Source of the DNA: JADHLJ01 sp038146985
GTDB lineage: Bacteria > Pseudomonadota > Alphaproteobacteria > Thalassobaculales > Thalassobaculaceae
Reading direction: 5' to 3'
Assembly (NCBI GenBank): GCA_038146985.1
Contig: JAYQSQ010000011.1
Location: 1-64,000, forward strand
Length of the DNA: 64,000 nucleotides
The notes below the pieces were generated by a model. It did no database searches and was not told the origin of the DNA. It saw only the letters and a program-made list of their open reading frames with translations. Made by a program: the position numbers and the translations under genes. Shown here one piece after another: positions 9,413 to 20,475 of the stretch; within the stretch, counting starts at the first letter, position 1, and the number at the start of each line of letters is the position of its first letter.

Positions 9413-11131
9413 CTAACGCCCGGCCCGTACCAGCCGGCCCGGGCGGGCGCCGGTAGCGATGCCGCGTTCGAAGATCGGCTCGCCCGAGACGATGGTCGCC
9501 TCATAGCCGTCGACCTTCTGAATCAGGCGCTTACCACCGGCGGGCAGGTCATTGACGATCTCTGGCGCACGCGGCCGCAGATTGTCGAAGTCGATGAGGT
9601 TGAGATCCGCCTTCTTGCCGACCTGCAGCCGGCCCCGGTCCTTGAAGCCGAAGAAATCCGCCGTCTCGCTGGTCTGGCGCTTCACCACCCATTCCAGCGG
9701 CAGCCGCTCGCCGCGCGATCGGTCGCGCGCCCAATGGGCCAGCATGAAGCTCGGCACGCTGGCATCACAGATCAATCCGCAATGGGCACCGCCGTCGCTC
9801 AAGCCGAGCAATGTCTTCGGGTCGGTCAGCATCTCGCGTACCGGCTCCAGATCGCCGCTGACATAGTTGGTCACCGGGAACAGGAACTTGGAGGAACCGT
9901 CCCCGGCCACGAGATAGTCGTAGGCCCATTCCTCGGGCGACTTGCCCTCGCGATTTGCGATGGCAGCGACCGACTGATCGGGCGACGGCTCGTAATTCGG
10001 CGGGTCACCGAGCGGGTACATGCGGTCCCAGCGCGTGGTGATTTCCCGCTGCAGTGGCGGCAGGATGTCAAGCAGCCTGGCCGAAACCTCCTCGCCGAGA
10101 ATCGCGCGCTTGACCGCCGGGTCGCGCAGCTTCGCAAGGCGTTCCGCGATCGGTAGGCCTTCCAGCGCCTTGAACTTGGAGCGCACCGAGAAGGAGGTGA
10201 GCGAGGTGGTCAGCCCGAGGATCAGCCCCACAGGCCGGCCGGCGATCTGGGCAGTGATGTCGGCCCCGCTCTTGCCCGCCTCCTTCGCCCCGGCCAGCAG
10301 CCGCCGCCAGCGCTGCGGATCGTAGGAGCGGTCGGTCAGCAGGAACCACATGGGCCGCTTGATCTCGGCGCCGAGGCGGGTCATCCACTCAAACTCCGCC
10401 GCTTCATCCTCGAAATCCGAAATCATCCCGAAGGCGCCGGTTCCGGCCTTGCCGAGGGCGCGGCCGATGCCCACCAGTTCCTCGGTCTCGGAATAGCGGC
10501 CCGGAACCATGTCGCCGGTCGTGGTCTTATGCTGGTCGGTGCGCGAGGTGGTGAAGCCGAAAGCGCCGGCTTTCAGCGCCTCCTCGGTCAGCCGCGCCAT
10601 GGTGGCGATGTCCTCGTCGGTCGCCGCTTCGTGCCGGATCGCCCGCTCGCCCATAACATAGACGCGGAGGGCGTGATGCGGCATCTGCGCGCCGACATCG
10701 ATTACCCGCTCCTGACGCTCCAGCGCGTCGAGATATTCCGGAAAGCTCTCCCAGTCCCAGGAGAGGCCCTCGGCCAGCGCGATGCCGGGGATATCCTCGA
10801 CGCCTTCCATCAAATCGATCAGTGCGTCGTGATGCTCCGAGCGCACCGGCGCGAAGCCGACACCGCAGTTACCGAACAGGATCGTCGTCGAGCCGTTCCA
10901 GGACGAGGAAGCGAGTTCCGGGTCCCAGGTCGCCTGGCCGTCGTAATGGGTGTGGATATCCACCCAGCCCGGCGTGACCAGCAGACCGTCGGCCTTGATT
11001 TCCCGCTTGGCCGGCCCGGCCTTGCCGCCGACCTCGCTGATGACGCCGTTATCGACGGCGATATCGCCTGTCTTCTGTTCGGCGCCTGTACCGTCGACGA
11101 TGGAGCCGCCGCGAATGACCAGATCATGCAT
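9413..11131 (-). CDS. N-acyl-D-amino-acid deacylase family amidohydrolase
   Basis: Cytoplasmic metal-dependent amidohydrolase of 572 residues. It begins with the composite-domain strand LVIRGGSIVDGTGAE, then the metal-binding VDIHTHYDGQATWDPEL and the D-aminoacylase signature ILFGNCGVGFAPV. The later SDGGAHCGLICDASVPSFM and the final GRLQVGKKADLNLIDF strand are also typical. Relatives hydrolyse N-acyl-D-amino acids, although many act on other N-acyl or ureido compounds. The ATG at 11131 fits the family start. It converges with the WbpM-like gene, with only 7 bp between stops, and is divergent from an enolase-superfamily gene with about 136 bp between starts, so the two may share regulation. 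Confidence 0.9.
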   Translation of the reverse strand: MHDLVIRGGSIVDGTGAEQKTGDIAVDNGVISEVGGKAGPAKREIKADGLLVTPGWVDIHTHYDGQATWDPELASSSWNGSTTILFGNCGVGFAPVRSEHHDALIDLMEGVEDIPGIALAEGLSWDWESFPEYLDALERQERVIDVGAQMPHHALRVYVMGERAIRHEAATDEDIATMARLTEEALKAGAFGFTTSRTDQHKTTTGDMVPGRYSETEELVGIGRALGKAGTGAFGMISDFEDEAAEFEWMTRLGAEIKRPMWFLLTDRSYDPQRWRRLLAGAKEAGKSGADITAQIAGRPVGLILGLTTSLTSFSVRSKFKALEGLPIAERLAKLRDPAVKRAILGEEVSARLLDILPPLQREITTRWDRMYPLGDPPNYEPSPDQSVAAIANREGKSPEEWAYDYLVAGDGSSKFLFPVTNYVSGDLEPVREMLTDPKTLLGLSDGGAHCGLICDASVPSFMLAHWARDRSRGERLPLEWVVKRQTSETADFFGFKDRGRLQVGKKADLNLIDFDNLRPRAPEIVNDLPAGGKRLIQKVDGYEATIVSGEPIFERGIATGARPGRLVRAGR

Positions 11132-11267
11132 AAGTCGTTTCTCCCCCGAAGCCGCGCCGGCTCCCACATATCGCCGTCACGTTGCCTCGAAACACCGGTT
11201 TCGACAATATCCGAGGCGTCAGAAACCGCATAGCTGCTGATCCGCGAGCCGAGTAGGACCCTAGCCG

Positions 11268-12407
11268 ATGACCATCCTGGCGCCCATCGCCAAACTCGAC
11301 ATCTACGCGCTGCGCGCCGAGATCGCCAATCCCGTCGTCACCTCTTTCGGGAGCATTCCGGCGCGGGCAACCGCGTTGCTTCGTATCGAAGATGCGAACG
11401 AACTTTACGGTTGGGGGGAGATCTGGGGAAACTTTCCGATCATCACCACGGAATACCGGGCTCGGCTCGCGGGGGCCCTACTGCCCAAGGAGCTGCTCGG
11501 CGCGACAGTCGAAAGCCCCGGCGCCTTTACCCGCGCACTGGCTCAGAAGTTTCATATCCTGAAAGTCCAGGCGAGCGAGCATGGACCGGTGAACGGGGTT
11601 CTGGCGGCTTGCAACCAGGCGCTCTGGGATCTTGCCGCCCGCCGGGACGGCAAACCGTTGCGTCTGCTGCTCAACCCTGACGCGCCAGACCAAGTGCCGG
11701 CTTATGGCAGCGGGCTCAATCCAAGCGACTGTGTCGAAGTGACCGAGCGGGTCCGGGCCGAGGGCTATCGCGCGTTCAAGTTGAAGATCGGCTTCGGAGC
11801 CGAAACCGACCGTCGTAACCTCCAGGCTCTGCGCGCCGGCATGCGGCCAGGAGAGCGGCTGTTCGTTGATGCCAACCAATGCTGGACTCTGGAGGAAGCG
11901 CGGGTGGTAATCCCGGTACTCCGCGATGCTGGCGTTGAGTGGTTCGAGGAACCGATGGTCGCCACCACGTCCGCCGACCAGTGGCGTGCGCTCGCGGCGG
12001 AATGCCCGATCCCACTTGCCGGCGGCGAGAACATTCTCGACGCGGCGAGCCTCGCCGAAAGCGCAGAATGGTTTGGCTATATTCAACCCGACATCGGCAA
12101 ATGGGGCGGCATCGACGGCTGTTTAGAGGCCGCAAGAGCCGCTCTTGGCGCCGGCCGTACCTATTGCCCGCATTGGCTGTCCGGCGGCATCGGCCTGGTC
12201 CATTCCGCACATGTGCTGGCGGCGGCGGGCGGAGCGGGACTGCTTGAGGTCGACACCAACCCCAACCCGCTACGCACGGAACTGATCAAGACGCTTCACG
12301 GCATAACGGACGGCCTGTTTCAACTGGGCGACAGACCAGGCATCGGCATCGATCCACCGATCGACGAGATGGACGAGTGGCTGGTAAGCCACGAGAGCTT
12401 CCGTTGA
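11268..12407 (+). CDS. Mandelate racemase / muconate lactonizing enzyme family protein
   Basis: Enolase-superfamily enzyme of 379 residues with an N-terminal capping domain and a C-terminal TIM barrel. The KxK base motif is in YRAFKLKIGFG. Metal ligands are in LFVDANQCW, VEWFEEPM and LAGGENI. The late CPHWLSGGIG segment supplies a histidine in the position used by the mandelate racemase subgroup, which points to an acid-sugar dehydratase or racemase-type reaction rather than a muconate cycloisomerase. The substrate is unknown. It is divergent from the D-aminoacylase gene and convergent with rpoD. No transporter gene sits beside it. Confidence 0.88.
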   Translation: MTILAPIAKLDIYALRAEIANPVVTSFGSIPARATALLRIEDANELYGWGEIWGNFPIITTEYRARLAGALLPKELLGATVESPGAFTRALAQKFHILKVQASEHGPVNGVLAACNQALWDLAARRDGKPLRLLLNPDAPDQVPAYGSGLNPSDCVEVTERVRAEGYRAFKLKIGFGAETDRRNLQALRAGMRPGERLFVDANQCWTLEEARVVIPVLRDAGVEWFEEPMVATTSADQWRALAAECPIPLAGGENILDAASLAESAEWFGYIQPDIGKWGGIDGCLEAARAALGAGRTYCPHWLSGGIGLVHSAHVLAAAGGAGLLEVDTNPNPLRTELIKTLHGITDGLFQLGDRPGIGIDPPIDEMDEWLVSHESFR

Positions 12408-12432
12408 CGCGTCGGACCGGTGTTCCGCCGCC

Positions 12433-14416
<1,984 letters not shown>

Positions 14417-14426
14417 GCCTATCGCC

Positions 14427-14431
14427 CCTCC
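14427..14431 (-). promoter_or_regulatory. Ribosome binding site of rpoD
   Basis: On the minus strand a clean GGAGG lies 10 bases upstream of the ATG at 14416. It supports MANQALA as the true N-terminus of RpoD. It lies inside the short dnaG-rpoD spacer. Confidence 0.6.
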
Positions 14432-14470
14432 GTCTTTTTTTGTGCCCTATGGTAACAGGTGACCGGAGCC

Positions 14471-16309
14471 TCAAACAGCGTCTTCCAACGGCGAGCTTGA
14501 ATTCACCGCCGCCAATGCCGCTCTTAAAGATGCCAGTCTATTCCAATTCGCCTCGTTGAACTCCGCCGCGACGGCCTGCTGCGCGTCCGCCAGCTGTTCC
14601 TCCAACTGGTGCTTGCCCATGCGCGCCAGGAGTTCCCGGACACCCGCGCGAGCCTGCTCCAGAGACGCGTCGGGGCGCGCGAAGGCCGCGTGCCCCAGGA
14701 TGGCGGGCCCGAGCAGCCCGTCACAATCCTCGCTATATCCAAGCCCTGTCAGATGGCGCCTGAGTCCCGCCGCGTCAAGCCCCGCCTCGAAGGGGACGTT
14801 CTCTAGGATGTCTTGGCGCAGCTTGTCAAGAAAGGGATCGTCGAACTGAAGGTATCCCAACGCCTCGCCAAACTCTTCCATCAGATCGGGATGGGTAATG
14901 ATCGCGGCGACCACGCTCTGTTTCTGACGCTGGCCGAGAACGGCGGTGACGCGGGCCCGGGCAGTGGCGCTGCCGCGCGGAGCGGGCCGCTCGAAAACAG
15001 GCCTGGCAAAACGTCCGGGCGCGGCGCGGCCACCCCCCCGGCCCGCATCGCGCATCTGCCGGATGCGCCGCTCGATGGCGTCGCCATAGGCCTCCTGGAC
15101 TGTCTTGTCGGCGATCTCGCGCACTCGGCCTCGGGTCCGCCGCATGAAATCGGCCTGACGCTCCGGCGTGTCCAGGGGGTGCGCGCGCAGTTCCTGATCC
15201 CAGATGAAATCGGCCATGCCCGTCGCGGCTTCCAGCAGATCCCGCATCGCCTTGGGCCCGCCGCGTTTCAGCAGGTCATCGGGATCTTCTCCCGGCGGCA
15301 GCGAGACAAAACGCAGGGAATGTCCCGGCTTCAGGATCGGCAGGGCCCGGTCCGCCGCCCGCGCCGCCGCCTTCTGACCCGCCGCGTCACCGTCGAAGCA
15401 GATGACCGGCTCCCGCGCCAGCCGCCAGAGCTCGGTGATCTGATCCTCGGTCAGCGCTGTGCCCAGCGGCGCCACCGCGTGCGGAAAGCCGCCCTGGGAG
15501 AGCGCGATCACGTCCATATAGCCCTCGGCGACGATCACCTCGCCGGCCTTGCTCGCCGGCTCGCGCGCCTGGGCGAGACCGTAGAGCACCCTTCCCTTGT
15601 GGAACAAAGGCGTATCGGGGGAATTCAGGTATTTCGGTTGCCCGTCGCCCAGCGTGCGACCGCCGAAGGCGATCACCCGGCCGCGCCGGTCGGTGATCGG
15701 GAAGAGCACCCGGCCCCGGAAATAGTCATAGGTCTCGTCCCGATCCTCGGGCTTGCGCAGCAGCCCCGCTTCCAGAAGCATCGCCGGCTCGATCGCCTTG
15801 ACCGACATGGCCTGGCGCAGCGCGGTGCGGCCATCAGGGGCATAGCCAAGCCGGAAGCGCCTTATCGTCGCCTCGCTCAACCCCCGGCCCAGGAGATAGT
15901 CGAGCCCGACGCGCCCTTGCGGCGACCACAGGACCTCCTCGTAGAACTTGCAGGCGGCCTCCATGACGTCGCCCAAGGTCTTGCGGACGACCTCGCGCTC
16001 GCGCGCCTCCGGCGTCTGGCGCGGCACCTCGAGATTGGCGAGACCGGCGAGCTTCTCCACCGCCTCGGGGAAGCTCAGCCCCTCCATCTCCATGGTGAAG
16101 GTGATGATGTCGCCATGCGCGCCGCAGGCGAAGCAATGGTAGAAGTTCTTCTCGTCGACCACCGACAGCGATGGCTTGGTGTCATTGTGAAACGGGCAGA
16201 TTCCCAGATATTCCCGGCCCTTGCGGACCAGTTTCAGCCGCTTGCCGACGATCTCCGAGACCCGAAGCCGGGTACGGATCTCCTCCAGAAATTCAGCCGG
16301 GAAACTCAT
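14471..16309 (-). CDS. dnaG: DNA primase
   Basis: Synthesises RNA primers at the replication fork. The 612 residues have the N-terminal CHC2 zinc ribbon (C38, H41, C59, C62 in CPFHNDTKPS and YHCFACGAHGD), a primase core, and the TOPRIM motifs VIVAEGYMDVIALSQGG and CFDGDAAGQKAAARA. The C-terminal domain that contacts DnaB follows after about residue 430 and is less conserved. The order dnaG then rpoD on one strand is the classical macromolecular synthesis arrangement of alphaproteobacteria. Immediately upstream lies repeat-rich non-coding DNA rather than the genes often found there. Confidence 0.96.
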   Translation of the reverse strand: MSFPAEFLEEIRTRLRVSEIVGKRLKLVRKGREYLGICPFHNDTKPSLSVVDEKNFYHCFACGAHGDIITFTMEMEGLSFPEAVEKLAGLANLEVPRQTPEAREREVVRKTLGDVMEAACKFYEEVLWSPQGRVGLDYLLGRGLSEATIRRFRLGYAPDGRTALRQAMSVKAIEPAMLLEAGLLRKPEDRDETYDYFRGRVLFPITDRRGRVIAFGGRTLGDGQPKYLNSPDTPLFHKGRVLYGLAQAREPASKAGEVIVAEGYMDVIALSQGGFPHAVAPLGTALTEDQITELWRLAREPVICFDGDAAGQKAAARAADRALPILKPGHSLRFVSLPPGEDPDDLLKRGGPKAMRDLLEAATGMADFIWDQELRAHPLDTPERQADFMRRTRGRVREIADKTVQEAYGDAIERRIRQMRDAGRGGGRAAPGRFARPVFERPAPRGSATARARVTAVLGQRQKQSVVAAIITHPDLMEEFGEALGYLQFDDPFLDKLRQDILENVPFEAGLDAAGLRRHLTGLGYSEDCDGLLGPAILGHAAFARPDASLEQARAGVRELLARMGKHQLEEQLADAQQAVAAEFNEANWNRLASLRAALAAVNSSSPLEDAV

Positions 16310-16466
16310 GGGTGAGGCGTCGCTTCCATTTCCTGGCCAAGGAATTGTCGAGGGGGAGATCAGGCTGCCAACCCAACCCTCTCGCGTTTCGAACTATGCC
16401 GGATAAGTTCTCGCAAATCGACACCCCGATAGGAAATTTTCCGAGATTGAAAATAGTCCCCAATCT

Positions 16467-16739
16467 CCATCGCCCTCGTGCAAACCCGGGGCTCAACGCC
16501 GCTTGCCGCAAGCCCCAGCTTTCGCTGGGGCGACAGGGGAAGTTGATTCCTTCATATCCCGTCGCCCCTGTGCAAACAGGGGCTCAACGCCGTCTGCCGA
16601 TAGCTCCAGCTTTCGCTGGGGCGACGGGGGAAGTTGGTTCCTTTATATCCCGTCGCCCCTGTGCAAACAGGGGCTCAACGCCGCTTGCCGCAAGCTCCGG
16701 CTTTCGCTGGGGCGATGGGGGTGGGACAATTTTCGCGCG
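16467..16739. repeat. Three tandem 91-bp palindrome-containing repeats
   Basis: Three copies with an exact 91-bp period: 16467-16557, 16558-16648 and 16649-16739. Each copy holds two hairpins, one around CCCCTGTGCAAACAGGGG and one around CCAGCTTTCGCTGGGG, and a shared CTCAACGCCG core. The third copy diverges in its last 20 bases. Related units lie near 39.3 kb and 62.0 kb, so this is a dispersed REP-like family with one local expansion. The DNA lies between the starts of nothing obvious: dnaG reads away to the left and phnM ends to the right. Confidence 0.85.
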
Positions 16740-16742
16740 TTA

Positions 16743-16837
16743 CGTCGTCCCCGCGCCGGCGGGGACCTCGAAAAACGCGTAAAATCAAAGACTTTAGTCG
16801 CATCTGAGATGAGGTCCCCGCCGGCGCGGGGACGACG
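16743..16837. repeat. Perfect 27-bp inverted repeat
   Basis: Arms at 16743-16769 and 16811-16837 are exact reverse complements, each itself containing an imperfect GC palindrome (CCCCGCGCCGGCGGGG). The 41-bp loop is comparatively AT-rich. The structure lies 3' of phnM and directly next to the 91-bp tandem repeats. It could act as a bidirectional terminator or be a REP-type element; no T-tract follows either arm, which favours the second reading. Confidence 0.8.
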
Positions 16838-16877
16838 GCTCGATTAGCTTGACGCATTTGCGGCTTTTTAATGCTCG

Positions 16878-18068
16878 CTAAACCAACCCCGAGCGATGCA
16901 CCGGCGTCCCCGCCACCAGGGTTGCCGCGATTCTGGCAGGGCCGGCGCCGGACCGATCCACCATCACGATGTCGGCGCGCTGGCCAGGGGCGATTTCGCC
17001 CCGGTCGGAAAGGCCAACCGCGCGGGCCGGATTGGTTGAGACCAGCCGCCATGCGGCGGTGAAATCGGCGATCGATTTGTCGGCGAGGATGAACGGTGCC
17101 TGGGCCAGCGCCGGGTAATAGTAGTCCGAGCACAGGATATCACCCCTGCCCTCGGCGATCTCGGACGCCGCCGAGATGCCTTGCGGGCCGAGATGGCTGC
17201 CCCCGCGCACCACATTGGGACAGCCGAGCACGATCATGTCGCCGAGCCGGGCGCTTTCCTCGGCGGCATCGGCGGTCAGTGGAAACTCGGCGATGGTGCA
17301 GCCGAGGTCGTGGAATTCCCGGCGCATCCCGGCGCTCTCGTCGTCGTGGCTCGCCATCGGCACGCCCGCCTTCCGGGCAACCCCGGCAAGCTTTCGGATT
17401 GCGCCGGGCACATCCGCCTTGCGCTCGACCAGCCGGTTCACCAGGGCCTCGTATTCGTCCTTGGTCAGGCCGGCCCGTTCGTAATGCTGGCTGAGTTTGC
17501 GGGTCTCGCCAGAGGCCATCCGGCGCAGGGTCGCGGGCATGTGGTCGTTGAAGGCCAGCAGATCCACCCGGCCGCCCGCGAGCCATCCGGCGATCTCATC
17601 CACGGACTCGAGCGCATAGGTCTCGAAGCGCAGATGAAACCGGGTATCGCAGGCAAAGCGGTCCGTGTTCGCCTCCATCGCCTCCAGCAGTTGGACCACC
17701 ACGTCCCGGCTCCGGAGCCCCGGCTCCCAGGACAGGGTGACCCCGTGATAGGCGGTGGTGATCCCGTTGGCGACCATCTGGCGGTCGGTATCCATCAGGG
17801 CAAGATCGAGTGGGAAGGATACGCCGGGCCTCGGCATGATCTGGCGCTCGAAGGCGTCGCCGTGCAGATCGACGATGCCGGGCAGCACCAGCATACCCCG
17901 GGCGTCAAGCACCGTCTCGGCCCCGCCCGAGGATCCTCCCACCGAGGCGATGTGTCCGTCCTCGATCAGCACATCGGTTTCCTCAAGGCTTCCGTCGGGA
18001 AGCGCGACCCGCCCCCCTTGAATTCGTGTCGCCCGCGCGCCCGTCCCGCTCAAGAGCCTTCTCCCCAT
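16878..18068 (-). CDS. phnM: Alpha-D-ribose 1-methylphosphonate 5-triphosphate diphosphatase PhnM
   Basis: Amidohydrolase-superfamily enzyme of the C-P lyase pathway that removes pyrophosphate from ribose-1-phosphonate 5-triphosphate. The 396 residues show the characteristic LPGIVDLHGDAFERQIMPRP motif, VANGITTAYHGVTLSWEPG, the FNDHMP segment and MASHDDESAGMRREF, followed by LGCPNVVRGGSHLG and the ILCSDYYYPA strand. These distinguish PhnM from other amidohydrolases. The gene is divergent from a DUF1045 phosphonate-associated gene with about 108 bp between starts. The C-P lyase core genes phnGHIJKL are not in the window. Confidence 0.95.
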   Translation of the reverse strand: MGRRLLSGTGARATRIQGGRVALPDGSLEETDVLIEDGHIASVGGSSGGAETVLDARGMLVLPGIVDLHGDAFERQIMPRPGVSFPLDLALMDTDRQMVANGITTAYHGVTLSWEPGLRSRDVVVQLLEAMEANTDRFACDTRFHLRFETYALESVDEIAGWLAGGRVDLLAFNDHMPATLRRMASGETRKLSQHYERAGLTKDEYEALVNRLVERKADVPGAIRKLAGVARKAGVPMASHDDESAGMRREFHDLGCTIAEFPLTADAAEESARLGDMIVLGCPNVVRGGSHLGPQGISAASEIAEGRGDILCSDYYYPALAQAPFILADKSIADFTAAWRLVSTNPARAVGLSDRGEIAPGQRADIVMVDRSGAGPARIAATLVAGTPVHRSGLV

Positions 18069-18176
18069 CCGGATGCCGTGTCATAAACAGGCTTCTATCT
18101 GGCCTTGCGGAGCGTCCAAGTCCACGGTTTTCGCGCGGACCGGCCGACGTCCCAGGCACTTACGGAAGAGGACGCG

Positions 18177-18914
18177 ATGGTCAGATTTCCGCAACCTCTG
18201 GAACAGCCGGCCCCCACCGGTCCGCGCTATGCGATCTATTTCGCGCCAGCCCCCGACACGGCCCTGCATCGGCTGGGCTCGCAATGGCTGGGCCGCGACT
18301 GCATCAGCGGCGCCGAGCTCGATCAACCGGCCGTGCCGGGTATCCCGGCCGAGACGCTTCACGAAATCACCGCCGATCCGAGACGCTACGGCTTTCACGC
18401 CACCCTCAAGCCACCTTTCAATTTGAAACCGGGGACCGATATCGATGGCCTTCTGGAGGCCGTCCAGTCCCTGGCGCGCGCGTACGAGCCGATCGAAACC
18501 CGCATGGTCCTGCGTCATCTTTCGGGCTTCCTTGCCCTGATGCAGGGCGAGTCGCGATCCGAAGTCCGCGCCCTCGCCGCCGCTGCCGTCTCCGAACTCG
18601 ACGGCTTCCGCGCCCTGCCGAGCGAGCAGGAACTGGAGCGCCGCCGCGATCGCGGGCTGAGCGCCGCCCAGGAGACTCTGCTGCAGCGCTGGGGCTATCC
18701 CTACGTGATGAACGAGTTCCGCTTTCACATGACCCTGAGCCGGCGGATGCCCGACGACGACGACGCCCGGGCCCTGCGGACCGCAGCGCTGGACTATTTC
18801 GCCGACGTACTGGAACAGCCGCAGTCGATCGACATCCTGGCCGTGTTCCGAGAGGACGTGGAAGGCCGGCCTTTCACCCAGATCGAGCAGTTCCGGCTCG
18901 GGAAAGCCGGGTGA
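18177..18914 (+). CDS. DUF1045 phosphonate-metabolism protein (2H phosphoesterase-like)
   Basis: Protein of 245 residues. Two 2H-phosphoesterase motifs are seen, FHATLKPPF and FHMTLSRR, about 110 residues apart, as in the DUF1045 family that travels with phn genes. Its chemistry is not established to my knowledge; the 2H fold suggests a cyclic phosphodiester or related substrate, which would fit the cyclic phosphate produced by C-P lyase. The ATG at 18177 was chosen over an upstream in-frame start at 18105 because homology begins there. It overlaps the following GNAT gene by GTGA and is divergent from phnM. Confidence 0.88.
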   Translation: MVRFPQPLEQPAPTGPRYAIYFAPAPDTALHRLGSQWLGRDCISGAELDQPAVPGIPAETLHEITADPRRYGFHATLKPPFNLKPGTDIDGLLEAVQSLARAYEPIETRMVLRHLSGFLALMQGESRSEVRALAAAAVSELDGFRALPSEQELERRRDRGLSAAQETLLQRWGYPYVMNEFRFHMTLSRRMPDDDDARALRTAALDYFADVLEQPQSIDILAVFREDVEGRPFTQIEQFRLGKAG

Positions 18915-19375
18915 GCCTGATCGTCCGGGACGGTTCGGCCAAAGACGACGCGGTGTGCGGGCGGATCGTCGGGGCCGCGGCGCGCACCTCGGTCTATGCC
19001 GAACGGCTGCCGCATGCCCGCGCCCTGTTCGAGGATGTCTCGGCCCTAGCCCTGGACGGCAGACTGCGCCTGATCGCGGAACTCAACGCTCAACCGGTCG
19101 GCTTTGCCGACTTCACCGCCGCCAAGGGGCATATCAAATACCTGTTCGTGCGTCCCGGCGCCCAGGGAAGCGGCGCCGGCAGCGCGCTGCTCGACACGGT
19201 ACAGGAACGGGTCGGCGGCGAGATCAGCGTGCATGTGCTCGCCGTGAACGATGTGGGGATACTCTGGTATCTGCGCCGGGGCTTCCGGGTCGTCGACGGC
19301 TGGGCCGAACCGCTGGAAGGCGAGATGGCGGCCTGGCTGCGGCTGACGCGATCGCACGCTCATTCAGCCGTCTAG
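18911..19375 (+). CDS. GNAT family N-acetyltransferase
   Basis: Protein of 154 residues with the GNAT fold: an N-terminal helix pair, the beta-4 strand IKYLFVRPGAQGSGAGSALLD that contains the acetyl-CoA pyrophosphate loop, and the C-terminal GILWYLRRGFRVV segment. Translation starts at GTG 18911, overlapping the DUF1045 stop, so the two are translationally coupled. The coupling suggests, but does not prove, a link to phosphonate handling, for example acetylation of aminoalkylphosphonates as PhnO does. The 3' end overlaps the convergent aminotransferase gene by 4 bp. Confidence 0.85.
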   Translation: MSLIVRDGSAKDDAVCGRIVGAAARTSVYAERLPHARALFEDVSALALDGRLRLIAELNAQPVGFADFTAAKGHIKYLFVRPGAQGSGAGSALLDTVQERVGGEISVHVLAVNDVGILWYLRRGFRVVDGWAEPLEGEMAAWLRLTRSHAHSAV

Positions 19376-20475
19376 GGCAGACTCCCGCCAAGCGCGGCCA
19401 ATAGCGCGTCGGTGTCCTCGGCCAGACCGACGGTGATCCGGATGAATTTCTCATAGCCCGGCGCCGGGATCGAGGAAATCAGGATACCGGCGTCTTTCAG
19501 CGCCGCGAGGACCTCTCGCGCCGGCAAGGGGGTCTCGACCGCGAGGAAATTTCCGACGCTGGGCAAGGGGACGAGCCCCAGAGCTTTGAGACCCGCCGCG
19601 AGGCGATCGCGTTCCGCCGCCATCTTGGAGACAATTTCGCGCATATGGGCCTGATCCTCGAGCGCCGCCAGGGCACCCGCCTGGGCGACGGCGTTCACGG
19701 TGAAGGCGTTCCGCGCCACCTGAAATCCGCCGGCCACGGCCTCCGATCCGCAGAGCAGATAGCCGACCCGCACCCCGGCGAGGCCATAGGCCTTGGAGAA
19801 GCTCCGAAAGATCGCCCAGGGCCCGGCGCGCGCGCTCATCACCGGCAACGGATCGGTGCCGCCGGCCTGCATGGCGAACTCGTGATAGGCCTCGTCCAGC
19901 ACCAGCAGGACATGGTCCGGCAGTTCCCGGGCCACCCGCGCAACCTCATCCGTCGTCAGCATCCCGCCGGTCGGGTTGTTTGGCGTCACCAGGAACATCA
20001 GGCGCGTGTGGCCGGTCACCGCCGCCAGCATAGCGTCCACGTCGCAGGCGCCGTTTGCGCCCACCGGCACGGTAACCAGCCTCGCGCCCTGGATCGCCGT
20101 TCCCTTCGCGAAACTGCCGAAGGACGGGACCGGCGCGACGACCTCGTCACCGGCGGTCAGCGCGATCCGCGTCGCGCTGGCGATCAGCTCGTCACTGCCG
20201 TTGCCGACAACGATCCGCGCCGCCGGCACCCCGGTGCGCTCGGACAAAGCCGCCGTCAGCGCCCGCCAGTTCGAATCCGGGTAGCGGTTGACGGTGCCGC
20301 AGGCCTCGCGCATCGCCTCGATCGCTCTCGGAGACGGCGGATACGGGGATTCGTTCAGGTTCATCCGCCTCATCGGCCCCGACGGCCGGTCCGCGCCGGG
20401 CGGCGGCGCCCATGGCGCCATCGCCCGGATATAGGCATTGGGAATCCCGGACTCCCCGGCGGGACCGGTCATCAC
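19372..20475 (-). CDS. hisC: Histidinol-phosphate aminotransferase family (class I/II PLP aminotransferase)
   Basis: PLP enzyme of 367 residues. Seen features are the N-terminal LNESPYPPSPRAIEA, VGNGSDELIASATR, the PNNPTGGMLT loop, LDEAYHEFA, and the cofactor lysine in FRSFSKAYGLAGVRVGYL. These place it in the HisC group, which moves an amino group between glutamate and imidazole-acetol phosphate; many alphaproteobacterial members also serve in tyrosine or phenylalanine transamination, so the symbol is a best guess. No other his genes are near. The gene lies head-to-tail with a Pmp3-like gene that ends at nearly the same place as it starts. Confidence 0.85.
   Translation of the reverse strand: MMTGPAGESGIPNAYIRAMAPWAPPPGADRPSGPMRRMNLNESPYPPSPRAIEAMREACGTVNRYPDSNWRALTAALSERTGVPAARIVVGNGSDELIASATRIALTAGDEVVAPVPSFGSFAKGTAIQGARLVTVPVGANGACDVDAMLAAVTGHTRLMFLVTPNNPTGGMLTTDEVARVARELPDHVLLVLDEAYHEFAMQAGGTDPLPVMSARAGPWAIFRSFSKAYGLAGVRVGYLLCGSEAVAGGFQVARNAFTVNAVAQAGALAALEDQAHMREIVSKMAAERDRLAAGLKALGLVPLPSVGNFLAVETPLPAREVLAALKDAGILISSIPAPGYEKFIRITVGLAEDTDALLAALGGSLP

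Noticed and set aside
14813..16315. Long open frame of 500 codons antisense to dnaG
   Set aside because: Shadow of a GC-rich gene; the dnaG frame carries the zinc ribbon and TOPRIM motifs.
16467..16739. CRISPR array
   Set aside because: The repeat unit is 91 bp, copies are adjacent without unique spacers, and no cas genes are near.
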